DNA of 10,636 nt from JBBRGG01 sp038240875 (lineage in GTDB: Bacteria; Planctomycetota; Phycisphaerae; Phycisphaerales; UBA1924). The notes beneath the pieces are model-generated. The model was not told the origin of the DNA. It saw nothing but the letters and a program-made list of their open reading frames with translations, and ran no database searches. A program made the translations under genes and the position numbers. This document shows positions 1-6,510 of this stretch, one piece after another (within the stretch, counting starts at the first letter, position 1; each line of letters opens with the position of its first letter). The stretch lies in contig JBBRGG010000126.1 in NCBI GenBank assembly GCA_038240875.1, positions 1 to 10,636 on the forward strand. The letters are read 5' to 3'.

Positions 1-227
1 CGCCGAATCGCATTCAGATAGTTCGACAAAGGCTCATTGTGCAAGCTCACCCGTGGCTGCTGATCAGGCGAAGCCAGCAACGAACCCGTCCGCGCGAGCT
101 GCCGATAAAACAACGCCGCACCCTCGGGGCTCACGCCGACAATCCCAATATGGTTCGCGCGAGTCGTGCTGCTACTGCTGGGCGTAGTGCCCGGTGCCGA
201 AGTGAAATTCTGAGGCTGGTTGCTCAT
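1..227 (-). CDS. Asp/Glu racemase-family protein, N-terminal fragment
   Basis: This reading frame begins at ATG (225-227, read on minus) and is still open at the window edge, so only about 75 N-terminal residues are visible. After a Ser/Thr-rich leader of about 26 residues come HIGIVGVSPEGAALFYRQL and then PRVSLHNEPLSNYLNAI. These fit the first strand, glycine loop and first helix of aspartate/glutamate racemases (usually IGIxGGMxPEAT..FYR...) and the following 'PRVxLHNxPL' strand. Family members are cofactor-independent amino-acid racemases that use two cysteines, both of which would lie outside the window, so catalysis cannot be judged. The second glycine of the usual GGM loop is Val-Ser here. 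The serine-rich leader is longer than in typical members. It is divergent from the hscB-like gene, with about 157 bp between the starts. The family call is fairly secure; the substrate is unknown. Confidence 0.72.
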   Translation of the reverse strand, partial: MSNQPQNFTSAPGTTPSSSSTTRANHIGIVGVSPEGAALFYRQLARTGSLLASPDQQPRVSLHNEPLSNYLNAIR

Positions 228-283
228 GCCTGCTCGCTTGGCTTCAGGAGTTCCGCCGACCCATATCAAATACTCTTACCCAA

Positions 284-309
284 GGACGATATCCGATAGT
301 GCATCGTCC
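284..309. promoter_or_regulatory. 7-bp inverted repeat in the racemase/hscB divergent gap
   Basis: GGACGAT (284-290) and ATCGTCC (303-309) are perfect inverted arms separated by 12 nt. It lies between two divergent starts (227 on minus, 385 on plus), where an operator or a 5' leader hairpin would sit. No T-run follows, so it is not an intrinsic terminator. Function is inference only; arms of this size can occur by chance. Confidence 0.25.
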
Positions 310-384
310 GGGGCTTAAGCCACAAGGTCAACAGCCAACATCAAGGATTGCCCACTTGTCTTTGTGCCGCGCGTAAAGTACACC

Positions 385-993
385 ATGACTCTCGTTCCCA
401 ACCCTTCACCCGCCAACCAACCCCAGCAGTCACATCCCCAGCATCCCCAACCCCAGCATCCTGATCCCAAACTCGACCCCTTCACGCTCTACGGCCTTGC
501 TCGCTCCATGAACCTTGATCCAACCGACATCCAGCGTGCATATCTCGCCCGCATGGTTCAAATCCATCCCGATCTGGCCTCCGACGACCCCGAAGCCAAT
601 GAACGCGCCGCAATCGCTTCGGCTCGCTTGAACGAAGCCAAATCCTTACTCGAAAACGCCGAACGTCGCGCAATAACCCTGCTTCAAATACTCCAGGCCG
701 ACATGGGCAAAGTACTTGATCGCGCCGCCGAAGCGGCCTTACCCACAGGCTTTCTTATGCAGATCATGGAAACACGCCAGGAAATCGAAACAGCCCTCAA
801 AGCAAAGGACCTGCCCGCAATCACTTATTGGCGTGAATGGGCCATCGCAGAGCGAGCTTCCTACACCCGCACACTCTCCGATCTACTTGTAGCTCGCGAT
901 CTTCTTTCTGCTCGCAAAGCACTCAACGCCTGGCGCTACATCGAGCGCCTCCTCGAACAACTCGATCTCGCATATTCCCACAAGCGCACATAA
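385..993 (+). CDS. hscB: HscB-like J-domain co-chaperone for Fe-S cluster assembly
   Basis: HscB proteins deliver the IscU scaffold to the HscA (DnaK-type) ATPase during iron-sulfur cluster transfer in the cytosol. From the ATG at 385 the product is 202 residues, close to the family norm of about 170-200. It opens with a Pro/Gln/His-rich extension of about 30 residues. A J-domain follows (about 31-95) with the diagnostic HPD tripeptide at 61-63 (VQIHPD) and the helix III/IV signature RLNEAKSLLENAERRA. The C-terminal half has LPTGFLMQIMETRQEIE (about 120-136), which matches the HscB C-terminal scaffold-binding helix (family pattern DPxFLMExMExREEL). A GTG at 364 would add seven residues, but neither start has a good Shine-Dalgarno sequence; ATG is preferred. 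It is first in a same-strand cluster with two CNNM-type membrane genes. No isc or hsc partner is visible, so the specific partner chaperone is unknown. Confidence 0.82.
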   Translation: MTLVPNPSPANQPQQSHPQHPQPQHPDPKLDPFTLYGLARSMNLDPTDIQRAYLARMVQIHPDLASDDPEANERAAIASARLNEAKSLLENAERRAITLLQILQADMGKVLDRAAEAALPTGFLMQIMETRQEIETALKAKDLPAITYWREWAIAERASYTRTLSDLLVARDLLSARKALNAWRYIERLLEQLDLAYSHKRT

Positions 994-1091
994 CCCCGCC
1001 ACTCGCCAGCTTTAGAACGTTGGTATCGTTTCATCTCGCGCTCACGCAATGGTGCAATTCTCTATCCGCTTCGTTCGCAATCGGAACCCTC

Positions 1092-2552
1092 GTGGACCCA
1101 ACGCTCGCCATCTTCCTGCCGATCTTCCTCGCCCTCCTCGCGGCGTCCGCGCTCTGCTCCGCCTCAGAGACCGCTCTCTTTTCATTGACCCACGCCGACC
1201 GCCAACTCCTCGCCAATCGCTCCCCCAATGCCGCCCGCATCATCGAGCGACTTCTTGCTTCGCCTAGTTCATTACTCGTGACCATCCTCCTCATGAACGT
1301 GGTCGTCAACACGATCATGTTCGTCCTCGCTTCAGTGCTGGGCACGCGCTATTCCGGAGCGGTCGCCGTCATCATTGGCACCACAACTCTCCTCTCCACC
1401 ATCCTCCTGGGCGAAGTCATCCCAAAGACCTTGGCCGTCGCACACCGAATGTTCTTTGCAAGACTGCTCGCGCCCATCGTCCTAGTCGCCGATCGCATAC
1501 TCGCGCCCATACGCTTCGTCACCGAACGGCTGATCATCCTTCCCCTGACACGCATCGCCGTTCCTCGCCGTGCTGGTCCAACCGACGCACAAGCTATCGC
1601 AGAACTCAGCGAACTCCTCGCTTCCGAAACCGCCTCGGGAATCATCGACCCACATGAACGTCGCATGCTGGCCGATGTGCTCCGCTTGCGAACCCTTCGC
1701 GTACGCGACGCCATGACCCCAAGGCGAGAAATCGTCTGGCTCAGCGCGGAAGACTCCGGCGCAACCCTTCTTTCCAACTACAAACAGCACGGTCATTCCC
1801 GCTATCCGCTCGCAGCCGCGCACGACCCCAAAACTATCGTCGGCGTCATCCGCGCCCACGACGTTCTTCCAGCCATCGGTGCCGCCACATCTCCCGACCT
1901 CGTACAAATCAAAGCCTTCGCGCAAACTGTTCATTTCATCCCCGATCGCGCAAGGCTCGACCAACTTCTTGATCGCTTCCGTGAATGGGGCGCGGATGTC
2001 GTGATCTGCGTTGATGAACTTGGCGAAGTCTCCGGCATGATCCAGATCGACGACGTCATCCGCGAGCTTGGCGTAGGCCCTGTCGATGTCGACGCACCCG
2101 AACGCCAGATCAAACTCGTCGGGCTCAACACCTGGGAACTGCCAGGCAGGCTATCGCTTCGCCACCTTGTCGACTTCCTTGCCGCGCTCAAGATCTCACT
2201 CCCTGATGAAGAACGCCAAGACATAGGCACCGTCGCCGGGCTCATTCTCTCCAAACTCGGGCACATCGCCCGCGTTGGCGACGACGCATCCTTCGGCTCA
2301 TTTCGCCTAATAGTCCAAGCCGTGTCAGGTCGATCCGTCCTCCGTGTCTGGCTGATCTTGACCCATCAATCAACAACCAGCGTGCCACAATCGGCAGACA
2401 AGATCGATGAACAGGCAAGCTCGCCTCGCCGCGAAGAAAGCTCACGCGAACGCGCCCAGCAAGATCTGGTCGCCGATCGCGACGACATCACTCCAGAAAA
2501 TCCAGGCGAACCCGCCCCAAGCGTTCCTCCAGCTTCCGGAGGTGCCGCGTGA
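1092..2552 (+). CDS. CNNM/CorC-family membrane protein (DUF21-CBS-CBS-CorC_HlyC)
   Basis: The product is 486 residues from GTG 1092. The N-terminal DUF21 (CNNM) transmembrane domain spans about 1-150, with CSASETALFSL at 22-32 and GEVIPKT at 107-113. These are the two signatures of the family, whose members are linked to Mg2+/Co2+ export or divalent-cation homeostasis. A tandem CBS pair, a nucleotide-sensing module, starts near RVRDAMTPRRE (about 203) and runs to about 325. A CorC_HlyC/transporter-associated domain covers about 335-420. The last 65 or so residues are charged, Ser/Pro-rich and probably disordered. The frame stays open back to 837, but that stretch overlaps hscB and does not look like protein. 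GTG 1092 puts the start just before the first membrane helix; TTG 1020 is an alternative adding 24 residues. The stop overlaps the next start by 4 bp (GTGA), so translation of the two is coupled. Confidence 0.88.
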   Translation: MDPTLAIFLPIFLALLAASALCSASETALFSLTHADRQLLANRSPNAARIIERLLASPSSLLVTILLMNVVVNTIMFVLASVLGTRYSGAVAVIIGTTTLLSTILLGEVIPKTLAVAHRMFFARLLAPIVLVADRILAPIRFVTERLIILPLTRIAVPRRAGPTDAQAIAELSELLASETASGIIDPHERRMLADVLRLRTLRVRDAMTPRREIVWLSAEDSGATLLSNYKQHGHSRYPLAAAHDPKTIVGVIRAHDVLPAIGAATSPDLVQIKAFAQTVHFIPDRARLDQLLDRFREWGADVVICVDELGEVSGMIQIDDVIRELGVGPVDVDAPERQIKLVGLNTWELPGRLSLRHLVDFLAALKISLPDEERQDIGTVAGLILSKLGHIARVGDDASFGSFRLIVQAVSGRSVLRVWLILTHQSTTSVPQSADKIDEQASSPRREESSRERAQQDLVADRDDITPENPGEPAPSVPPASGGAA

Positions 2553-3541
2553 TCACTGCTTTCGTCATCCTCTGGATCATCGCCACCATCGCCTGCATCT
2601 TCTGGTCCGCTTGCTGCAGCGGTACAGAAATGGGATGCTACTCCGTTAATCGTGTTCGGCTCGACGTTCGTACCTCTCGCAAAGCTCCCATCGATCACGC
2701 CGCCCGCACGTTGTACCGCGAGCTTCAGCGACCCGATCGAAACCTCGTCACGCTTCTCATCTCCAATAACATCGCCAACTATCTAGCCGCTGTGTGCGCA
2801 ACAGCTGCCTGCCTGACCGCAGGGCTGAGTAAAGAAGCCACCACCATCATCAGCGCCAGCATTCTCGTGCCCACAACCCTCATCCTCGGCGAAGCCGTCC
2901 CCAAAGAACTCTTTCGCGCCAACGCCGATCGTTTGATCTACGCGATGGCAAGGCCCTTGCAATGGTCCAGGCTCGCGCTGACATACATCGGCATCCATCC
3001 TCTTGTCCGAGGCGTAGCCCGCCTTGCCGAACACGCAACAAACCTGCGACCCGACGCAGTGAGCGACACACGCCAACGCGTCAAGCTCCTCATCCGCGAA
3101 GGCCTCGGCAGCGGCATCCTCTCTTCTTCCCAAGCCTCGCTCGCCGACCGCGCCCTTGCCTTTGGTCGCGTCACCGTCAACGACGAAATGACCCCTTGGG
3201 CTCTGGTTCGCACCTTGCCAATCAGCGCGGACTCCAACACCGCTATCCGTGTCGCTTCACTCTCAAGGCACTCTCGACTCCCCATGATCGACGCGAACGG
3301 CAATGTTGTCGGCCTTCTTCGCGCCATGGACATCTTCATCCACAAGGGCGTCGCACCATCCTCGCTCGCTCACCCCGTTCTTCGCATCAAGGCCATGACC
3401 ACCGCACGCAACACGCTCATGCTCCTCCGCGATTCGGACATCGGCGCCGCAATCGTCGAAGATGACAATGGCAAACCTCTTGGCATCGTCACCGCGAAAG
3501 ATCTCGTCGAGCCACTCACCGGCGACCTCCCCGATCTTTGA
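2549..3541 (+). CDS. Second CNNM/CBS membrane protein, without CorC_HlyC domain
   Basis: This is a 330-residue paralogue of the preceding gene; its GTG start overlaps that gene's stop (GTGATC). The DUF21-type membrane domain covers about 1-160, with CSGTEMGCYSV at 23-33 and GEAVPKE at 114-120 corresponding to the SETALF and GEVIPKT signatures upstream. Two CBS repeats follow: one from NDEMTP (211-216) to about 265 (VVGLLRAMDIF), one from about 275 to 322 (PLGIVTAKDLV). The protein ends right after the second CBS repeat, so the CorC_HlyC domain of its neighbour is absent. The usual Ala/Leu of SETALF is replaced by Met-Gly here. The coupled pair suggests a heteromeric or functionally paired transporter, which is inference; CNNM-type proteins are known to dimerise through CBS modules. 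Cation specificity cannot be read from the sequence. Confidence 0.87.
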   Translation: MITAFVILWIIATIACIFWSACCSGTEMGCYSVNRVRLDVRTSRKAPIDHAARTLYRELQRPDRNLVTLLISNNIANYLAAVCATAACLTAGLSKEATTIISASILVPTTLILGEAVPKELFRANADRLIYAMARPLQWSRLALTYIGIHPLVRGVARLAEHATNLRPDAVSDTRQRVKLLIREGLGSGILSSSQASLADRALAFGRVTVNDEMTPWALVRTLPISADSNTAIRVASLSRHSRLPMIDANGNVVGLLRAMDIFIHKGVAPSSLAHPVLRIKAMTTARNTLMLLRDSDIGAAIVEDDNGKPLGIVTAKDLVEPLTGDLPDL

Positions 3542-3626
3542 TACGAATCAACATTGCAATGCACATTATCTTGAGTACCTTCTCTCTCCGACAGGGAGAC
3601 TTTGCACTGTGTCTTTGCCTTCGTGC

Positions 3627-3651
3627 CATCAGGATCGCTTCGATCCTGATG
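3627..3651. terminator. Perfect 11-bp hairpin downstream of the CNNM pair
   Basis: CATCAGGATCG (3627-3637) and CGATCCTGATG (3641-3651) form a perfect inverted repeat around a CTT loop, 86 bp after the stop of the second CNNM gene. It could end the hscB-CNNM transcript, but the downstream sequence CTGCCTTTATCT is not a clean U-tract. An mRNA 3'-end-stabilising hairpin or a repeat-element core is equally possible. The right arm lies within the first unit of the 49-bp repeat. Confidence 0.4.
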
Positions 3652-3756
3652 CTGCCTTTATCTCTGCATTCGTGCAAGAATAATCGCTTCAGTCCTAATG
3701 CTGCCTTTGCCTCTGCATTAATCAAGCCTAATCGCTGCGATCAATGTGCTACCTAC
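3634..3756. repeat. Degenerate ~49-bp tandem repeat, about 2.5 copies
   Basis: The unit at 3634-3678 begins ATCGCTTCGATCCTGATGCT and ends GTGCAAG. It is repeated at 3683-3726, with about 36 of 45 positions identical by eye (shared blocks ATCGCTTC, ATGCTGCCTTT, CTCTGCATT, CAAG). A third, more decayed partial copy starts at 3730 (ATCGCTGCGATC, then GTGCTACC). The spacing is 49 then 47 bp, so the array does not keep a reading frame. No unit is conserved enough to resemble a CRISPR repeat. Confidence 0.6.
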
Positions 3757-3895
3757 CTCAATTCCTATTTTGGGCTATTCCCTCATTTCTTTAACTTTGT
3801 TGTCTCGGGTGACTCTTCTCTCCCACAGAGTGGTTTGCTTTACTTTCCTTAACTGGCTTCGCCCAAGTTCCAAGTGTAATTCGGGTGAAGTGCAA

Positions 3896-3901
3896 TATAT
3901 A
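3896..3901 (+). promoter_or_regulatory. Possible -10 element immediately before the M20 peptidase
   Basis: TATATA at 3896-3901 ends 7 nt before the ATG at 3909. A sigma-70-type -10 box here would place transcription start at or next to the start codon, and no Shine-Dalgarno sequence lies between them. That fits a leaderless mRNA. No good -35 hexamer is visible at 16-18 bp upstream, so the call is weak. Confidence 0.3.
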
Positions 3902-3908
3902 GTCTTCC

Positions 3909-5162
3909 ATGCCTCTCACTGCCAAAGAACTAGCCTTGTGCGCGTCCATCGCTGCCCGCCAGGATGAACTTGTTGCACAGTTGCGCGATCTGGTCGCTAT
4001 CCCCAGCGCATCCTCAAATCTGCCCGCAATTGATCACGTTCGCGCGATTCTGGTCGCGCGCCTCGAAAGCCTCGGCGCAATCACAACTCTGGTCCCAGGT
4101 GTGCAAAAGCCCCACTGGCTGCAACCCGTGCGCGAAGTAGGCGAAACCCAGCCCGTGCCACCGGTAGCCATCTGCGCACGCACAACCACTTCGGTTCGCG
4201 CCAACATACTTCTCTCGGGCCATCTCGATACCGTCCACGATCCAATAGGCTCTTTCAAGTATTTAGAAATTACCTCTGACAAATCTCGCGCAACTGGTCC
4301 AGGTTGCGCTGACATGAAAGGCGGCTTGCTGGTTGCTATCGCCGCACTCGAAGCATTAGAGGACGCGGGCGTGCGCACATCGTGGACCTTTGCCCTTAAT
4401 TCCGACGAAGAAACCGGCTCATTCCATAGCGAGCCCGCCCTCGCCGCCGCGTGCATCGGCCATGATTGTGCGCTCGTCTTTGAACCCGCAATGCCCGATG
4501 GCGGCCTGGTCATCGAGCGCTCAGGCTCGGGCCAATTCATGATCGAATGCACCGGCAAATCAGCCCACGTCGGCCGCGACTTTGCATCAGGAGTTTCCGC
4601 CGTCACCGAACTCGCGCGCAAACTCTTGCGCCTGTCTGAATTCGCATCGCCAACCCAAGGCCGAATCGTCAGCGTCGGTCCACTCCAAGGCGGCTCAACA
4701 ACAAATTCCGTCCCCGACATTGCACGAGCATGGGGAAATGTTCGCTTTGGCTCTGATCAAGCAATGGCGAAAATCGACACCGATCTTCGATCGCTCGCTT
4801 CTTCGAGCATAGAAAAAAACCCAGCTCAAACTAAGGTTGTAAGCCTTTACAATCGGCGATGCAAGCCCACAACCCCAGGCGTTCTTGCCCTCGCGCAACT
4901 CGCTCGCGCTGCAAGCCAAGACCTCGGCAGCCCGCTTCCCTTTGGCGCAACCGGCGGCGTCTGCGATGGGAACATCTTCCAAGGCCAGGGTTTACCAACG
5001 ATCGACACCCTGGGCGTCAAGGGCGGCGGCCTTCACACCATCGACGAATGGATCGAGCTTGACAGTTTGGTTGCGCGAGCACAAATAGTCGCGGTATTGA
5101 TTTCGAGATTGAGTGAAGCAGGCGTTCCGAAGTCCTCATCACTGCCGTACGTGATGGGATAG
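3909..5162 (+). CDS. M20-family metallopeptidase (ArgE/DapE/carboxypeptidase G2 type)
   Basis: The 417-residue product has the usual length for M20 di-zinc exopeptidases and deacylases. Expected metal and catalytic residues are all present: SGHLDTV (H105 Zn ligand, D107), GCADMKGG (D135 bridging ligand), SDEETGS (E167 general base, E168 ligand), FEPAMPDGG (E192 ligand), and GGGLHTIDEW (H376 ligand). H220 in GKSAHVG lies in the inserted lid/dimerisation domain (about 203-315), which also has GGSTTNSVPD. The spacing and the FEP...DGG form best match the glutamate carboxypeptidase (CPG2-like) branch, which removes a C-terminal amino acid from a peptide or folate-like substrate, but DapE- or ArgE-like activities share the motifs. 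No signal peptide is seen, so it is probably cytosolic. It stands alone, converging on thiE with 36 bp between stops. The start lacks a Shine-Dalgarno sequence. Confidence 0.88.
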   Translation: MPLTAKELALCASIAARQDELVAQLRDLVAIPSASSNLPAIDHVRAILVARLESLGAITTLVPGVQKPHWLQPVREVGETQPVPPVAICARTTTSVRANILLSGHLDTVHDPIGSFKYLEITSDKSRATGPGCADMKGGLLVAIAALEALEDAGVRTSWTFALNSDEETGSFHSEPALAAACIGHDCALVFEPAMPDGGLVIERSGSGQFMIECTGKSAHVGRDFASGVSAVTELARKLLRLSEFASPTQGRIVSVGPLQGGSTTNSVPDIARAWGNVRFGSDQAMAKIDTDLRSLASSSIEKNPAQTKVVSLYNRRCKPTTPGVLALAQLARAASQDLGSPLPFGATGGVCDGNIFQGQGLPTIDTLGVKGGGLHTIDEWIELDSLVARAQIVAVLISRLSEAGVPKSSSLPYVMG

Positions 5163-5198
5163 TGACCCATAGCGTGCGCACGAATCGGGTAGTTCTGA

Positions 5199-6296
5199 TT
5201 AGCTGCCAAGGGCTTCGCGCAGCTTTGCACACGCTTCGCGAGGTGAGTTACTTCCGCAGACGTAGCTACTTACGGCGATCCCTTTGCAACCAACCTTGGC
5301 TAACTCTCGTGTGCCGTCGGGCGTGATGCCGCCGATGGCAAGGTGCGGTTTGTGCGCACACATCGGGTCGGCAAGATACTGCGAGAGATATTCCGGGCCG
5401 GCGATTGTGTCCTTGAATTTGGTGGTGGTGGGGAACATGGGACCGACGCCACATACATCAGCACCGGCGGCAGTCGCGGCGCGAGCTTGGGTGATGTTCC
5501 CCGTGGAACAACCGATGAGGAGGCGACCGCCCACGATTGTGCGCACAATCTTGGCCGGTAGGTCGCCTTGGCCTAGGTGCACGCCATCGGCACCTGAAAG
5601 TAGCGCGATGTCGGCCCGGTCGTTGATGATCGCGGCTGCACCAAGAGAGTGCGCGAGAGTGACGAAATCGCTGGCAATCTGGAGAAGCTCGCCATCTTCG
5701 AGTGAGGTAGCTAACGTGCGTTTCTCGCGAAGTTGCAGGCAATCGGCCCCGCCTTGGATTGCTTGTTTGCAAACATCCTGCCAAGGCAGTTTGCATAGTG
5801 ATCGAGTTACGAGAACGCACAAGCGCCATTGGGCGCGCGGTTGATGTGAGTGCGTGCCCGCAGAATCGGCCACGCCTGCGGTCCCCATCGATGTCCGAAT
5901 AAGGCGATCAAGTTCGTAGGTGTGGTAGCGAGCTTGCTCGAAGGCTTTGGCCGCTGCGGGCTCGCTCAGAACTTTCGCGGCTTCTTCGCAGGATCGCAGT
6001 GCTTCGCAGGCACGCTTGGCGGCAGCGGTTGCAGCATCGGCCAGGGTTGTGCGCACGCCTTCGGTTGGTGTTGAGATCAAGGTGCCTACGTCGCTTGACG
6101 TGTCGCGGCTAGCAAGCAGACGAAGTTGATCGATGTTGGAATTGGTCAGCGCGTGGGAGACAGTATGGCGAATAGATTTGACACGAGCGCAAAGGTCTTC
6201 GCGAGCAAGGGCAAAGCGAGCGACGTCTTCAAGGACGCGAAGGCCTTCGCAGGCGCGGTTGAGATTGGCGTCGAGGATGCGAACCGCGGGGTCCAT
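5199..6296 (-). CDS. thiE: Thiamine phosphate synthase, ThiD2-ThiE fusion
   Basis: The 365-residue product has two parts. Residues 1-136 (RILDANLNRACEGLRVLEDV...YHTYELDRLI) match the alpha-helical ThiD2-type domain found fused to ThiE in several phyla, proposed as a hydroxymethylpyrimidine-phosphate kinase unrelated to classical ThiD. Residues about 157-365 are the ThiE TIM barrel, which joins HMP-PP and thiazole phosphate to thiamine monophosphate. Its signatures are all there: QLREK (188-192), INDRAD (224-229), DGVHLGQGD (237-245), GCST (262-265), GVGPMFPTTTK (283-293), IGGIT (321-325), AVSS (341-344). A short linker of about 20 residues joins the domains. On minus, AAAGGA lies about 10 nt before the ATG. 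It is divergent from the pgl-like gene. No TPP riboswitch core is visible upstream, which is unusual for thiamine biosynthesis genes. Confidence 0.93.
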   Translation of the reverse strand: MDPAVRILDANLNRACEGLRVLEDVARFALAREDLCARVKSIRHTVSHALTNSNIDQLRLLASRDTSSDVGTLISTPTEGVRTTLADAATAAAKRACEALRSCEEAAKVLSEPAAAKAFEQARYHTYELDRLIRTSMGTAGVADSAGTHSHQPRAQWRLCVLVTRSLCKLPWQDVCKQAIQGGADCLQLREKRTLATSLEDGELLQIASDFVTLAHSLGAAAIINDRADIALLSGADGVHLGQGDLPAKIVRTIVGGRLLIGCSTGNITQARAATAAGADVCGVGPMFPTTTKFKDTIAGPEYLSQYLADPMCAHKPHLAIGGITPDGTRELAKVGCKGIAVSSYVCGSNSPREACAKLREALGS

Positions 6297-6443
6297 TGTG
6301 TCTGGTTCCTTTGGAACGGATTGACTGGGGGAAACGCTGAGCAGTTGCGATGGTTTTTGGAAATACGATGTCTTGAAAGTCGGGTGGTGCGAGGATGGAC
6401 TAGGCTATTCAACTGAAAGTATTTAGGCTAGGTTGAAATGAGC

Positions 6444-6488
6444 TTGATTCGAATGAGATTGATTTGGAAGGGGTTGATTCGAAGCTAC
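6444..6488. repeat. Three 15-bp direct repeats in the thiE/pgl-like divergent gap
   Basis: Units begin at 6444, 6459 and 6474, exactly 15 bp apart: TTGATTCGAATGAGA, TTGATTTGGAAGGGG, TTGATTCGAAGCTAC. Units 1 and 3 contain the palindrome TTCGAA; unit 2 has TTGGAA. A half unit (TTGAAATGAGC, 6433-6443) precedes them. The array ends 22 bp before the pgl-like ATG and lies about 150 bp before the thiE start, so it could be a multi-site operator. That role is inference. Confidence 0.5.
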
Positions 6489-6510
6489 CTGTGGCCGGAG
6501 TTGTTTACAT

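Larger units (their letters stand above)
3542..3908. other. AT-richer intergenic gap with repeats, no convincing gene
   Basis: No frame here has a recognisable domain; the short plus-strand frames (for example 3538-3852) inherit a repetitive peptide pattern from the DNA repeats. The gap holds the hairpin at 3627-3651, the 49-bp degenerate repeat at 3634-3756, and two related C/T-rich elements with short inverted arms. The first, at 3581-3606, contains TCTCTC-CGACA-GGGAGA. The second, at 3814-3839, contains ACTCT...AGAGT. Both then read into a TTTGC sequence. Base composition differs from the flanking genes. Confidence 0.6.

Noticed and set aside
39..299. 86-codon plus frame at the left edge
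   Set aside because: It is antisense to the racemase fragment, whose minus-strand translation has clear family motifs.
837..1091. Long N-terminal extension of the first CNNM protein from ATG 837
   Set aside because: It overlaps the conserved C-terminal half of hscB in another frame, and the peptide is Arg/Ser/His-rich with no domain. The real start is near the first membrane helix.
3538..3852. 104-codon plus frame with cysteine/leucine-rich peptide
   Set aside because: Its apparent internal repetition comes from the 49-bp DNA repeats, it overlaps the stop of the second CNNM gene, and it shows no ribosome binding site or domain.
5284..5844. Plus-strand 186-codon open frame
   Set aside because: It is antisense to the ThiE barrel, where every conserved ThiE motif is read on minus.
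6297..6510. TPP riboswitch upstream of thiE
   Set aside because: No CUGAGA or ACCUGAUCUGG-like core was found reading the minus strand. Only a 5-bp GTTCC-TTT-GGAAC hairpin near the start is visible.
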